Source: Scleromitrula shiraiana
Lineage: Eukaryota > Ascomycota > Leotiomycetes > Helotiales > Sclerotiniaceae
NCBI GenBank assembly: GCA_028455995.1
Contig: JABELC010000006.1
Location: 806,001-870,000, forward strand
DNA: 64,000 nt
Direction: 5' to 3'
The notes under the pieces: generated by a model
Database searches by the model: none
Told to the model about the DNA's origin: nothing
The model's input: only the letters and a program-made list of their open reading frames with translations
Translations under genes and position numbers: made by a program
Shown here: positions 50,410 to 61,920 of the stretch, in pieces
How the letters are laid out: each line of letters begins with the position of its first letter
How positions within the stretch are numbered: the stretch's first letter is position 1

Positions 50410-51952
50410 ATGCGTTTCACGACAGGAGAAGCAGCAGCTTTACTGCTTATTGCTCTACCTAGCCTCGTATGTTCTCACTCATTCAAATTCGTATATATGA
50501 CTATAAACTAAAATCCATCAGATTTCAGCACTTCCACTTAACTCAAATGGACCTGTTGAACAACTCGTCCCACTCAAGATCTCACCGCGAGATATTGGGG
50601 TCGAGAAAAGATCAACCCCAGACAAAATAACCCTAGTTCCCCTGCCCCCCACCATCCACAAAGACAAAAGACAAGACCCCTACGCTACCGAGACGGCCAT
50701 AGCCACAATAAAGGAAACCGTCAGTGGAGGAGTAGGAATTCCCGGTTTTCCGGCACCTACTGCGACACTAACGAGTGATGTTACGGGTATACATGTTTCG
50801 ACTGTTACGCATGCCCCGTCTGCTGTTACGGCCATTGAGACGGAAAGTCCACCTTCATCTGATGATGATGATGATACTGAATGCACGGAAGATGATACGG
50901 ATGTGGACGCTACACCTACACCTGATAGTACGAGCACAAGTCTTGCGTCGGAGATAGGTGGAGTATCTACTGTTCGTTCTGAGCTCTCGTCATCAAATAT
51001 TAAGACACTCCCTCCGCCTACACTGTCGAGTTTCATTTTGAAACCTTCTGGTACATCCAACATCAAAAACCTTCACCCACCTACATTTCCAACTTCCATT
51101 CCCGAACCCTCTGGTACAATCAACACTTTCATACCACCAGGAGCTGGACATTTCTCAGTCCCTGGAAGGAACGGCACACAATCCTTTGGCTTTCATCATC
51201 CCTCTGGAACAGGTGCAAGAACCATTCCCGCATCACCATCTACAATCAAATTGTCCACGGGGGTTGCAGATTCTTTAACCACAACCATAATCGGTTCAAC
51301 CAACACCCAAAAGATCTACACCACAGTTAGTGCTTCGGGGAGCGAAAAGCCTTCTTCAACTTCCCTCCCATCATCATCATCAAGCGCATTTAAGCTTGAG
51401 ACTAGCTCAACAATCAAAACTAGTTCTCCAATAACCTCAAGCTCAAAACCAACAATAACATCCGAACCTGTCGGCTTCAATACAAAACCTACAGTTGTGT
51501 TGAGTAGCAGTGCCAGCGGTGTAAAAGCTATTTCCACGCCATCTCCAATCTCATCGGAAATATGGATCTCCTCAACTAAACTCCCCATCTCCTCGACACC
51601 AACAACTAAACCCAGTTCATTCCCATCCTCCACCATCAAAAGCGAATCCTCCCCCTCATATTCACCAACAACATTCAATATCCCAATCCCCACCTCCCTC
51701 CTAACATCCACCAAACCCGCCTCTGCATCCTCTTCCTCCTCATCAATTCAAACCTTCCCATCATCATTCGCAACCGCAGCCGGAACCACAACCTCAAGTA
51801 TCAAAGCAGCACCATCAACAACGCTAAAAACTTCAACTACTAGTTCGAAAGCGGCTGCTTCGAGTGCTGCGGCGGTGAGTTCGGGTACGCCGGTTCAGAC
51901 GGCGAAGATTGTTTATACGGGGGTGCAGACGGTGGTGCCATTTTTGAAGTAG
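50410..51952 (+). CDS. Secreted Ser/Thr/Pro-rich protein
   Basis: Exon 1 (50410-50466, MRFTTGEAAALLLIALPSL) and exon 2 (50522-51952) join in phase 0 to 495 aa. The N-terminus is a signal peptide, cleaved probably near ISALPLNS. Kex2-like sites VEKR-S and KDKR-Q follow, suggesting a processed propeptide of about 60 residues. The rest is low complexity: an acidic patch DDDDDTECTEDDTD, then long Ser/Thr/Pro-rich tracts with S(T/S)IK, a heavily O-glycosylated cell-wall or mucin-like composition. There are almost no Cys residues. The C-terminus (IVYTGVQTVVPFLK) lacks a clear GPI signal. No catalytic domain is seen. Probably secreted and wall-associated; function unknown. Confidence 0.82.
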
Positions 51953-53890
51953 ATTCTCGATTGATTGATTGTTAGATATGGATTGAGGGAGATTGGGTCT
52001 CGGTGGTCTTTGAACATGGGATGTGGGTAGATTTAGTTATGTTATGTTATGTTAGGTTTTCTTTTCTATATTCTTGTTTTTCTTTTGCTCTGTATACTGA
52101 TGAGGACGGACGGGACTCTTTCTTCTTTTCTGTGCATATATTTCTTACCGCCATCTGCTATGATGTGTTCATTTCGCGGCGAGAGCTGTAAAACGACATG
52201 TTGTATTATATCATATTCTAGAAATATCATTGGCATTTATATATTTACATCCTTATTTCATTGCCTTAGCAAAGATTGAATTTTGCGTACGTATACTTTC
52301 AACCTTCAGTGCACCGCACCCTTCAAAGCGGTATTAAATCTATCACGCCATTTTCCCACATCTAGATATATAAAACTCCCATAATTTGCTTTTCCTATCT
52401 TAAAAAGAAAATTCATCATGATATCAGATGTATACAGCCGACTCTTCCCCGTCTTTATTACGAGAATCGCAGAAAGAACCTTCTTGTTATTCCATCATCT
52501 CCGATTTCCGATTTCCGCGGCAAATATCCTCGGATTTTCTATGTATGCCGCAAACACTTCCAAGGTTGTTTTTCTCAATGTGCAACTTTTGATTTCTCGT
52601 TTGCAGGTTAGGTAGCGGCTAGATCTTCATTGCACATTATATTATTCATATTACTAGCCGTTACAAAACTTTTATTTTCTTATCTTCTTTTTTTTTCAAA
52701 TAAGCAATATCTGTGGCCTGTCAATCTGTGGCCTGTTGAGATGACTTATTTTTCTTGGTCTCTTGATCTTCTCATGATTTGGTTTCCTGAGATCTATCTG
52801 ATATATCAATCTATAATATACCGGATAAGAAATAAGATGACAATCATGATTTTAACGTTTTCCTCAAAAGCCACTGCGCCGTTTGGTGTAGCAATAGGGG
52901 TTTTTTCGCTATCGAGATTGTAGAGTAGTTTATCCTGTAGTAATGTAGTGAAGTTCGCCAATCAATACATCAGGTATATTAAAACCCCAGCAACCGGATA
53001 TGCAAATTCCAAAATACAGCCAACCTCGTGGAACAAGAACTCCATCCAGATCGCCTCCAGGGCATAAGTGGCAGTATTCTCGAGAACCAGATGGCTGGCT
53101 TACTTTGACCCTGTTGTTGTTGTCGGACAGACAGCCTGCAGAATATATCGTCGCGGGTAAGAATCTCATGGTTTTGCTGGAGGGATTGGGGAGTCGATGG
53201 TAGATGACTACGAAATTGTAAATTTACGTGGAGAGTCTGAGTAGAATGGGGATAGAAAGAAAGGAAGTAGTAGACTCTACTGAATGATGTTATGCAATCT
53301 TTTGATCGGCAAGGGTTTCTGTCTCTCACGAAATAGAGAGAGGAAGATTTACTACCTTATTGGAGTTGGGTCGAAAAATGTGATTGGCACAAACGAATAC
53401 ATACACACACGCATGGTCCAAGAGGCCCAAAAGCCTAGTCTGCATCCGATTCAAGCTAGCATTGATTCCCTCTTCTCTTCTCATAATGCATACATAGCCC
53501 ACGGAAACATCTCCTCTATTGGAATCAAACCATCAATCACTGTTTAGTTCAATATTACAACAAGTAAAGAAACCGACTCCGGGCCAATTTCAAAAGCCAA
53601 GAAGCTTTCAGAATCCAAATTGATAACCATATTTTACTGTTCTTCGTAAAACCATATATAAACGTTTCAATTTATTTCCCCTGAAAGAGTTTTCCATAGA
53701 AGTTGCAGGTATAGTGTGCATCTCTTATCTGACATTACATTCAAGTTACCACTACATACCTATGTAAGTATAGGACCAACCACAGCCCATCATCGAGGCT
53801 ATCGATGCACCCCCATCACCTGGGTCGCCGGCGGCTATCTTTACTATTACGGCAAACACCAGCGGCAAGCGAAGCGACACTGTAATGATC
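51953..53890. other. Intergenic region
   Basis: About 1.9 kb with no supported gene. A short GTTAT array (52037-52053) lies in the 3' flank of the secreted-protein gene. Several frames of 75-116 codons on both strands around 52930-53550 overlap each other and have no family features. Confidence 0.45.
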
Positions 53891-54712
<822 letters not shown>

Positions 54713-55248
54713 AATCCAACCGAATTGTCCTCGAGCTCAATGGCGCGCGTCTAATTTTTTTCCCCCTTCAAGTTGTATCTCTTATATCATACTATGTGAG
54801 TAAGGATACTATAGTGGTAGGAGAGATATTTTCAGCTACTAGCCGGGATAGAGGTGTGCAGATTCGCGACTTCTTTCTGTGTATCTATGTATGTATATCT
54901 TTCATTAGATTTGGAATCCAGCTGTCTTGCGAGAGGAAAAGTGTCTGTGAGGGAGAAGAGCTGGCAGGAGAGAAGTGGCTAAATTATTTTCCTTTTTCTT
55001 TTTCTTTTTGGAAATTTCCATCTTTTGCTTGCGTCCGTCCATTTTTGTTGCGGGGGTATCTCGATCTATTTACTTACTATATATCTACTTTATTTGCTTG
55101 AATGGTTAACCCTGCTTACTAGATTATCTATAATCAGAGTAAGATATACATAATATAATATAACATAACGTAACATAAGATACACACACACCCAAGAGGT
55201 TAGGATAGAAGAAGCAGCGAATCCAATCCTCAAATTCCATGGAACAAA
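54713..55248. other. Intergenic region upstream of the coiled-coil gene
   Basis: A 136-codon frame (54691-55101) begins inside the element's right end and has no family features, so it is not called. Pyrimidine-rich stretches precede the downstream start. An AT-rich TAACATAACGTAACATAA run lies near 55158-55176. Confidence 0.4.
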
Positions 55249-55914
55249 ATGCTCCGAGCAGACGATGGATCCACAAGTCTCCGTACGGAGAAAACGGGTC
55301 CTCCCCCCAACCACCGAAGAGAACACACCGTGACGGGACCCGGCACCGGCAATACCAACCAGCACGAAAAGCGACAACACCGTCACGAGAAACCCGCATC
55401 TCCGCCATCCCAAGACCCAATGCATCCCCTGCCCCCCATAGAGATAACCAACGCCGCCGAAAAAGAATCCGAGATTCAAGAGATCCTCAAAGAAGCGGCC
55501 GAGCGACGCGAATTGGTGCTTTTGATTGAGAGGTTGGAAAGAGAGGACGGCATTCAGTTTAGTAGTTTTGAGGCGGGGGTGTTGTATTCGCGGTTTGAGG
55601 AGAGAGATGGGGGGGCGCGGGAGTGTTTTAGGAGGTGTAATGAGTTTGTTTTGGAGTTTAGGGGGAGATGCAAGGAAGGGTGGAGGGAAAAAGATGGGAG
55701 GGATGGGAGAGATGCAAGAGATGCAAGAGCTTGGAAGGAAAAGAGGATTAAGTATATAGAGCGCCTAAACCAATTATTGAAGATGAAAACGGCGGTGTTT
55801 GAGAACTTGACGAGGGAGGATGTGCCAGAGGAGTGGTTTTTGTTGGATAAGAGGGTGGTGATGGAGGAGTTGATTTTTGTGGAGGTGGAGGAGGAGTGGG
55901 AGAGGGGTGTGTAG
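55249..55914 (+). CDS. Hypothetical coiled-coil protein
   Basis: A single exon of 221 aa from the ATG at 55249 (caaaATGctc); another ATG 10 bases upstream opens a different, shorter frame. Residues 1-70 are Pro/His/Arg/Thr-rich and disordered (TEKTGPPPNHRREHTVTGPG). From about 70 onward the protein is strongly helical and charged: AAEKESEIQEILKEAAERRE, LERLEREDGIQF-like heptads, then REKDGRDGRDARDARAW and IKYIERLNQLLKMKTAVFEN, ending EELIFVEVEEEWERGV. No domain is recognised. The codons are unusually rich in G (many GGG, AGG, GAG), unlike neighbouring genes. The first 200 bp are C/A-rich. It could be a young or lineage-specific gene. Confidence 0.55.
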   Translation: MLRADDGSTSLRTEKTGPPPNHRREHTVTGPGTGNTNQHEKRQHRHEKPASPPSQDPMHPLPPIEITNAAEKESEIQEILKEAAERRELVLLIERLEREDGIQFSSFEAGVLYSRFEERDGGARECFRRCNEFVLEFRGRCKEGWREKDGRDGRDARDARAWKEKRIKYIERLNQLLKMKTAVFENLTREDVPEEWFLLDKRVVMEELIFVEVEEEWERGV

Positions 55915-57088
55915 AGGGAGAGGGAGGGAAGAGGTTCGGAGAGGAAGAGTGAAAAGGGTAGGGAATAAGAGAGAGAAAGCCGAAAGAATAAAGATTGGAG
56001 TGAGAGGTCGGTGATATTAATGGCAAGAAAGGGAAAGAGAGAGGAATAGAAAACAGCATGGTAGTATAGAGGATAAAGCCTAGAAGGAATTTCATCTGTC
56101 TGTATCCTTTCTTTCCTTCTTTCCTTCTTTCTTTCTATCCCCCCCCCCCATTATTTTCCATCCCACCATCCCACCATCCCACCATCCCACCACCCCACCA
56201 TCTCCCATCTCCATAATCCCTTTTCTATCTATCTATCTATCTATCTATCTATCAATAAATGAAACAAAAATCCCCCTCCGAGTCGATGCCCTTACAAGCA
56301 AGTATAGCATTATGCAGGCACGCGGTTCATATAGTATATATATATATAAACATGGAAATATAAACATGGAAATAAACACACGGGGAATAAACACGGGGAA
56401 TACAATATCGATATCGATATAATAGAACACCGGTCTCTATATCCCATCCTATCCTATCCCATCCCATCCTACCCCATCCTACCCAACCCAAAGCATCCAA
56501 GTTAAAACACCACAAAAACACCACAAAAATTACCATAAAAAACACCACAAATTCAAAACATAAAAAAAACCATAAATCCAAAACACCAAGCATCAATCAC
56601 AATCAAACACGCAGTAGACGCAGTCAGAGAGACAATACAACAACCACCGTGACGAGGGTACTAAAAGAATAATAAGTAAGAATATAAATAAGATTTTCCA
56701 TTTCCCATTATTCAGATTTTGATTTTTGTGGGACTAGGGAAGATATATATGTACTAGTAGCAGATTACTGAGGAAATTAATGGTTTGAAAAAGGAAAAAA
56801 GATAGAAAAAAAAATAGAAAAAATAAAAAAAAATAGAATTCCTATACGCCAACGTGATGGAGCTATCTATCTATCTATCTATCAACGACAATGACGACGA
56901 CGACGACAACCAGGTAAGTAAGTAAGTGTATGTCATACATCTTTTCATCTGTCTTTTCATCCACTTATTTCCATTAATTACATACATACATCTCTCTGCT
57001 CAAGTCAAACCATATCCATCCCATCCCATCCCATCCCATCCCACCTATAAATCAATCAACCAACCAACCAACCAACCAATTTATTTAT
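55915..57088. repeat. Microsatellite-rich 3' flanks of two convergent genes
   Basis: No gene is seen between the coiled-coil gene and the GH16 gene, which converge here. Tandem repeats follow one another: (CTTT)n 56107-56138 with a C run, CCATCCCA units 56159-56202, (ATCT)n 56225-56253, mixed ATCCC/ATCCT 56443-56485, (CTAT)n 56866-56882, a GACGAC run 56890-56910, (CCCAT)n 57015-57042, (CAAC)n 57053-57078, and (ATTT)n 57078-57097. Confidence 0.85.
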
Positions 57089-58566
57089 TTATTTATTCTC
57101 ATTCCCATCACACTGTTGCCACATCTTCACACTCGAGATCTCCATCTGTCCCTGATTATTCTTAGTCCAAGTAGGATACCACTGATCCCTCGAATTCCAA
57201 AAGTCATTCTTCGCCGTCGCCGACGCATCAACCCACGGTTTCCCACTCTTGCCATCCTCAAACCATCCATTGGTTCCGCCAACTGCAACATTAAGAATGA
57301 GGTAGAATTCCTGATCGAATGGCGTTTGGTATTTTCCTGTTTGAGACCAGACGTCTTGGATTCTGGTGCCGTTGCTGTCGGATTCGGGGAAGTTGCCGCG
57401 TCTCCAGAGGGGTTCGTTGAAGGTGGTATAGAGGACTTGGAGGAGTTTAGAATCGATGTATGTGAAGAGGTATTTTTGAGACCACTCGAGCCCGAAGGTG
57501 TGAGATGTAGCTGCGTAGGTGGTGTGAAGGGCAGATCTTTTGACGTTGGTTCTCCAGAAGGCATCATTTGCCGAGTCTGGTCCCCAATGAAGAGCCGAAG
57601 AGATGATGTTGTTTCCTCCTTGTGCATACGTATGGTTGTTACCACGACTTTCCATGATGTCAATTTCACCTGATAGAGGCCATGGTCCATAGGTGTTATT
57701 GACAGGTAACATCCAAATTGCTGGCCAGAGCCAATCTCCTGCTGGAATCTTGGCAGTTACTTCAACTCTTCCATATTTGATTGTTGCTCCTTTCTTGGTA
57801 TTAATTCTTCCTGATTTAACTGGTTGAATGATTGTACCGGCTGTGGTGTTGGTAACTGAAACGCAATTCGTAAGAACATCGGATGAACATGTTCCATCTG
57901 CTGTAAGATTGATAACAGTATTTGATTCGATAAGAGTCGCATCTTGTAGGGTTGGCTTGATGATGAGTTTTCCATCTTTGATAAAAACGTTCTCATCATT
58001 CAAAGTAGTTTGTTCGAATTCACCGTTTCTATAAGAGTAACAATTAGTAAAAGTGATAAATCCCACAGAGTACGAATAACTTACCCAAATCCACCAACTT
58101 CTGCTTCCTGGGTCCAAACTGCAGTATTGAGACCATTCGAGAAATCATCATCCAATACAGGACAATACTTGTGTTTCACGACCGAAGAAATTCCATCGTA
58201 TATCAAGAAACCCGCAATAGCAAAACCGGCCAATAAACCAATGATTGGAATGATTGTAACCCATTTTTCTTTTGGGTCTACCTTTTGTTTCCAAGGTTGA
58301 TCAACTTCTCCCTTCTTTACTCTTCTCGAATGGAAATATCGTGTAGAATATGGTTGACGTATCGCAGATGATTCTCCATAAGATGAAGCAGGTCTTGAAG
58401 CGAATGGTGAAGAAAATGGGTTATCATTTCTTTGTGGGTGAGAAGTAGCAGGTGTAATATCCTCAAATGGATTACCTCTTGACTCTGGTGTGCCTGGCCT
58501 TACAGGAGTTGTTGCTGTAGATGTAGTAGATAAATGACCTCTATATGTAGGATATTGTTGATCCAT
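57089..58566 (-). CDS. Membrane-anchored GH16 family glycosidase
   Basis: Exon 1 (58085-58566) and exon 2 (57089-58028) join in frame over a 56-nt GTAAGT...TATAG intron, giving 473 aa. Residues 1-105 are a Ser/Pro-rich cytosolic tail, ending with a basic stretch HSRRVKKGEVDQPWKQK. A single membrane helix, VTIIPIIGLLAGFAIAGFLI, makes a type II anchor. The GH16 fold follows: KYGRVEVTAKIPAGDWLWPA, the catalytic signature GEIDIMESRG (both Glu present), HTFGLEWSQKYLFTYID, and FYLILNVAVGGTNGWF. The family acts on beta-1,3 or 1,3/1,4-glucan or transfers glucan, so a cell-wall role at the membrane is likely. The stop codon TAA lies inside an ATTT/AAAT microsatellite. Confidence 0.93.
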
Positions 58567-59313
58567 TTTGATAGTATTTATGAAAGAATGTAAAGAATAA
58601 TTAAATTATTAAAAAAGATTATGAATGAGATGTAGTAATAAAGATTAATCTGAGATGATTGTACAACCTCTTATTTACCTTCAAAACATAAAACAAATAT
58701 AATTATGATGTATTATGTGTCGAAAGAGAATGAATGATAAGAAGGAAGAATTGAATGAAGGAAGACAAAAAGAAGAGGCAGAAGAACACGAGATTCTGAT
58801 GTAAGTTGTTGATCTTCTAACTAGACTCGAAATCTTGCGTTGAATCTTTAGATATAGATATCCAGGAAAATAAAGTAGAAGGAAAGATTAAGTGAGAAAG
58901 ATATAAATTGTCAACAAGGAAGCTATCAAGCTATATTAGGATCCAAGATCCAAGATTAGAAGAAAATTTGCTGAAGCTTTTTGAAGGTAGGAAAGAGAAA
59001 ATATTATCCGTTAGGAATTATTCCAATTAAAAGGATATAAATTGAGAATAATGAATAATGAATAATGATTTGATATAGGAAAAGAAAAAGCTCGTTTTCT
59101 TTCTCTTATTTTTTTTTTGGTCTCCCTCAGCTCTACCTGTCTTCTGGACCTTGCATTAGTTGAATTAATAGTTTAATAGATTTTACCTGGGCAAGCTTGA
59201 TGCCAAATGGGAATGAGTCCTTACTCACCCGTAGGTAGTTATGATTAGTGCCGTCTGGTGTATGGTAGGAAAGATCTGGTGGGAAAGAAAAAAGAGTAGT
59301 AAATCTTGGACCT

Positions 59314-59367
59314 TGGATCTTGGACCTTGGACCTTGGAGCTTGGAGCTTGGAGCTTGGAGCTTGGAG
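59314..59367 (+). repeat. CTTGGA-based minisatellite
   Basis: Units CTTGGAC, CTTGGAT and CTTGGAG follow one another, ending in five copies of CTTGGAG. This is local slippage in the upstream region of the GH16 gene. Confidence 0.9.
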
Positions 59368-59502
59368 GATAAGACTAGAATCTTTCGTAGTGGCCGACAC
59401 TTACAAGGTATACAGTATATACAAATTAAATCAAATCAAATCAACACAACACAAACCAGTTGAGCCGTTAAAAACATCCAACCGAATTGAGTTGGATTAC
59501 CT

Positions 59503-59558
59503 ATCCCATCCCATCCCATCCCATCCCATCCCATCCCATCCCATCCCCTCCCCTCCCA
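59503..59558 (+). repeat. (CCCAT)n array
   Basis: About nine copies of CCCAT, then CCCCT variants. The same pentamer occurs at 57015-57042 and, in reverse orientation, as GGGAT at 61896-61920. Confidence 0.95.
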
Positions 59559-60261
59559 TACCGGTATGGTTACTCAAGAATACTGTACCATATCAAAATT
59601 CGTTGGTGTAATCTTGGCATCAACTATCCCAAATAGGAAAGAAGTACACACACCTTCGTGCAAAATCTAGACCTAGATAAGTATAAGTACCATCAATCAA
59701 TAAATAGTCTTTAGAACAGGAATTCCCGTGAACTAGGTAATACTAATTGATCTAGAAAGAAAGTCAAAGGAAACCAAGGAAAGCCCTGGAAAGAAGAAAG
59801 AAAAAAGAAAAGAGAAAACCCTTAGAATTCTAACATGCACATATGGAATAACTAACCAATTTAGATAACCCGGATGAACGCTTAGACTGAGGTTTGATGG
59901 CCGGATCTACCGTATCTACCTAAGCACAACAGATTATCTAAAGATGAGCCAGGCGGCGAACCGCAGTTTTTTATACTATGTAGGGTTAGATATTCTGCAG
60001 TATCATGGTTCGATTACTTATCACCTACTTAGATATGTACATAGTATGTATAAACCCAAAACATTACACAGACAAAACAGCTCTGATCAAATACACACCC
60101 ATATCCTTGCTTTCGTCTATTATTCCCGTATGTATGTATATATATATATGTATGTACCTAGTAGGTATGTCTGGGCCAATCTGTCTGTATCTGTGTATCT
60201 TTCAAAGCTCCAAGGTACAAGATAATGATCAATTCCAAGCCAAGATTGGAGAATTTGTGAT

Positions 60262-60297
60262 ACCTACATACATACATACATACATACATACATACAT
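60262..60297 (+). repeat. (CATA)n microsatellite
   Basis: About eight perfect CATA units. A related TATG/TA run is at 60130-60156. Confidence 0.95.
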
Positions 60298-60849
60298 GTA
60301 TACCGATACTACATCGATGATCAACCGTTCCATTTCCAGTTCCCAGGTCATCGTTATTCGTTATCTTTGACGTTATTGAAAAACCTCTCAAGCCACAAAG
60401 TATATATCAAACTAATTAACTTTAATCTCTTCATCTTCATCTCATCTTCATCTCATCTCATCTCATCTTATCTTCCATTCCGATTTCAATTCGCCAAATA
60501 AGCATTGAGGCTGACCTAAATAGTACCACTGTACCTACATATCTAGCCTGCCTACACACATACATACCGTACCTATTTACATAAACAAATTCCGTACCTG
60601 CAGAATTTCCACCTATGCAGGTAATGTAGAGTTTCACAGCTAGTGTCGTTGACGAAAAAAGCTAAAATTCGTCGTCAATCAATAATCCTGGAGGTCCCCT
60701 GCTCCCAGCGCCGATCTCCCTGGAGCCCATGCGTCGGCGGCGTGTGGCCGGGATCAGCTCATACATGGGTTGCATTTTCCTCGGTTCATGATTTTCTTAT
60801 CGTTTTAACTATTTCGAGAAATATATATCTTTTTCCATTCTAATAACTC

Positions 60850-60901
60850 TATCTCATCCTATCCTATCCTATCCTATCCTATCCTATTCTATCCTATCCT
60901 C
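60850..60901 (+). repeat. (ATCCT)n array
   Basis: About nine units of ATCCT with one ATTCT variant, a relative of the CCCAT pentamers nearby. Confidence 0.95.
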
Positions 60902-61146
60902 GGTAAATATAATTCGCCCCTCTATATACTAGTAGCAAGAAAAGAACTCCAATCGATCGGTATATACATATACTCCAGATACACAAATCTCAACTCTTCT
61001 CTAAATACCCACCGGTAAATATATTCCCAAGCCCAATTGATTTGATATTCGTTCGCCATTCGCCATTCCGCAACGGAAGATCATGAACCCGAATACCACT
61101 GACTTCATGATTTATTTACCTTTCGATGTCGATACAGTATCTAACG

Positions 61147-61184
61147 ATGTGATATGATGTGATGTGATATGATGTGATGTGATA
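61147..61184 (+). repeat. GATGT/GATAT pentamer array
   Basis: Alternating GTGATGT and GATATGAT units, about seven pentamers in total. Confidence 0.85.
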
Positions 61185-61331
61185 TTCTCCGATCTATAGA
61201 TCTGGGGAAAACGATACTCAAATCTGGAGGTTATTCTTGGGTTTTGGATTTTAGGTTTTAGGCTTTGGGTTTTGGGTTTGGGATTTTCTTCTTCCTGCTT
61301 TGTGGAGTGCGATTTATGTATGCTATACAAA

Positions 61332-61361
61332 TCCCATACCATACCATACCATACCATACCA
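61332..61361 (+). repeat. (ATACC)n microsatellite
   Basis: About five ATACC units in a row, followed by CT-rich sequence. Confidence 0.9.
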
Positions 61362-61757
61362 CCAAACTCTCCCTCTCCTCCGTACTCTCCATTTCCTTTC
61401 CTTTCCTCACACCCTCGCTCCCTCGGGCCCGAGAACAAACAAAGCGTTATTCCAAATCGAAAGAAAATAACACGAGTAAAATAAAATAACACAAACCATA
61501 TTTCTCAGATATATTCATTCGTATATGCAAGCACTACATACATACATGAGGCTCAAAGCAAAAGCCAAAGCCATATCTATATATATCCATCCACCCGTCC
61601 ATCCATCCAAACATCCAAACATCCAAGCGTACCAACACTCCATCAACAACGCAAAAAAGATTAAAAAAGTTTTTTTTTTTTCCTTTTTTAAAAAAAAGGT
61701 TAAAAAATAAATGTTAAAAATAAATCAAAAAGACTCCCTCACTACTTACTGCACGCA

Positions 61758-61808
61758 ATACATACATACATACATACATACATAAATACATACATACATA
61801 AATAAATA
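61758..61808 (+). repeat. (CATA)n / (AAAT)n microsatellite
   Basis: CATA units interrupted by two CATAAATA variants, ending in AAATAAAT. Confidence 0.93.
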
Positions 61809-61895
61809 TCTACAGATACGTCCCGAGACGTGCGGGACGGGTACCAGCGCAGGAACAAAACTCTTTACGTGAGGTGAGGTTAGGTGAGCTGAATC

Positions 61896-61920
61896 GGATG
61901 GGATGGGATGGGATGGGATG
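61896..61920 (+). repeat. (GGGAT)n array
   Basis: Five GGGAT copies, the reverse-complement version of the CCCAT arrays at 57.0 and 59.5 kb. Confidence 0.9.

Noticed and set aside
57116..57673. 185-codon plus-strand frame
   Set aside because: It is antisense to the GH16 catalytic domain and has no family features.
60000..60030. B-box-like GGTTCGATTAC
   Set aside because: There is no matching A box or acceptor stem, so it is not a tRNA.
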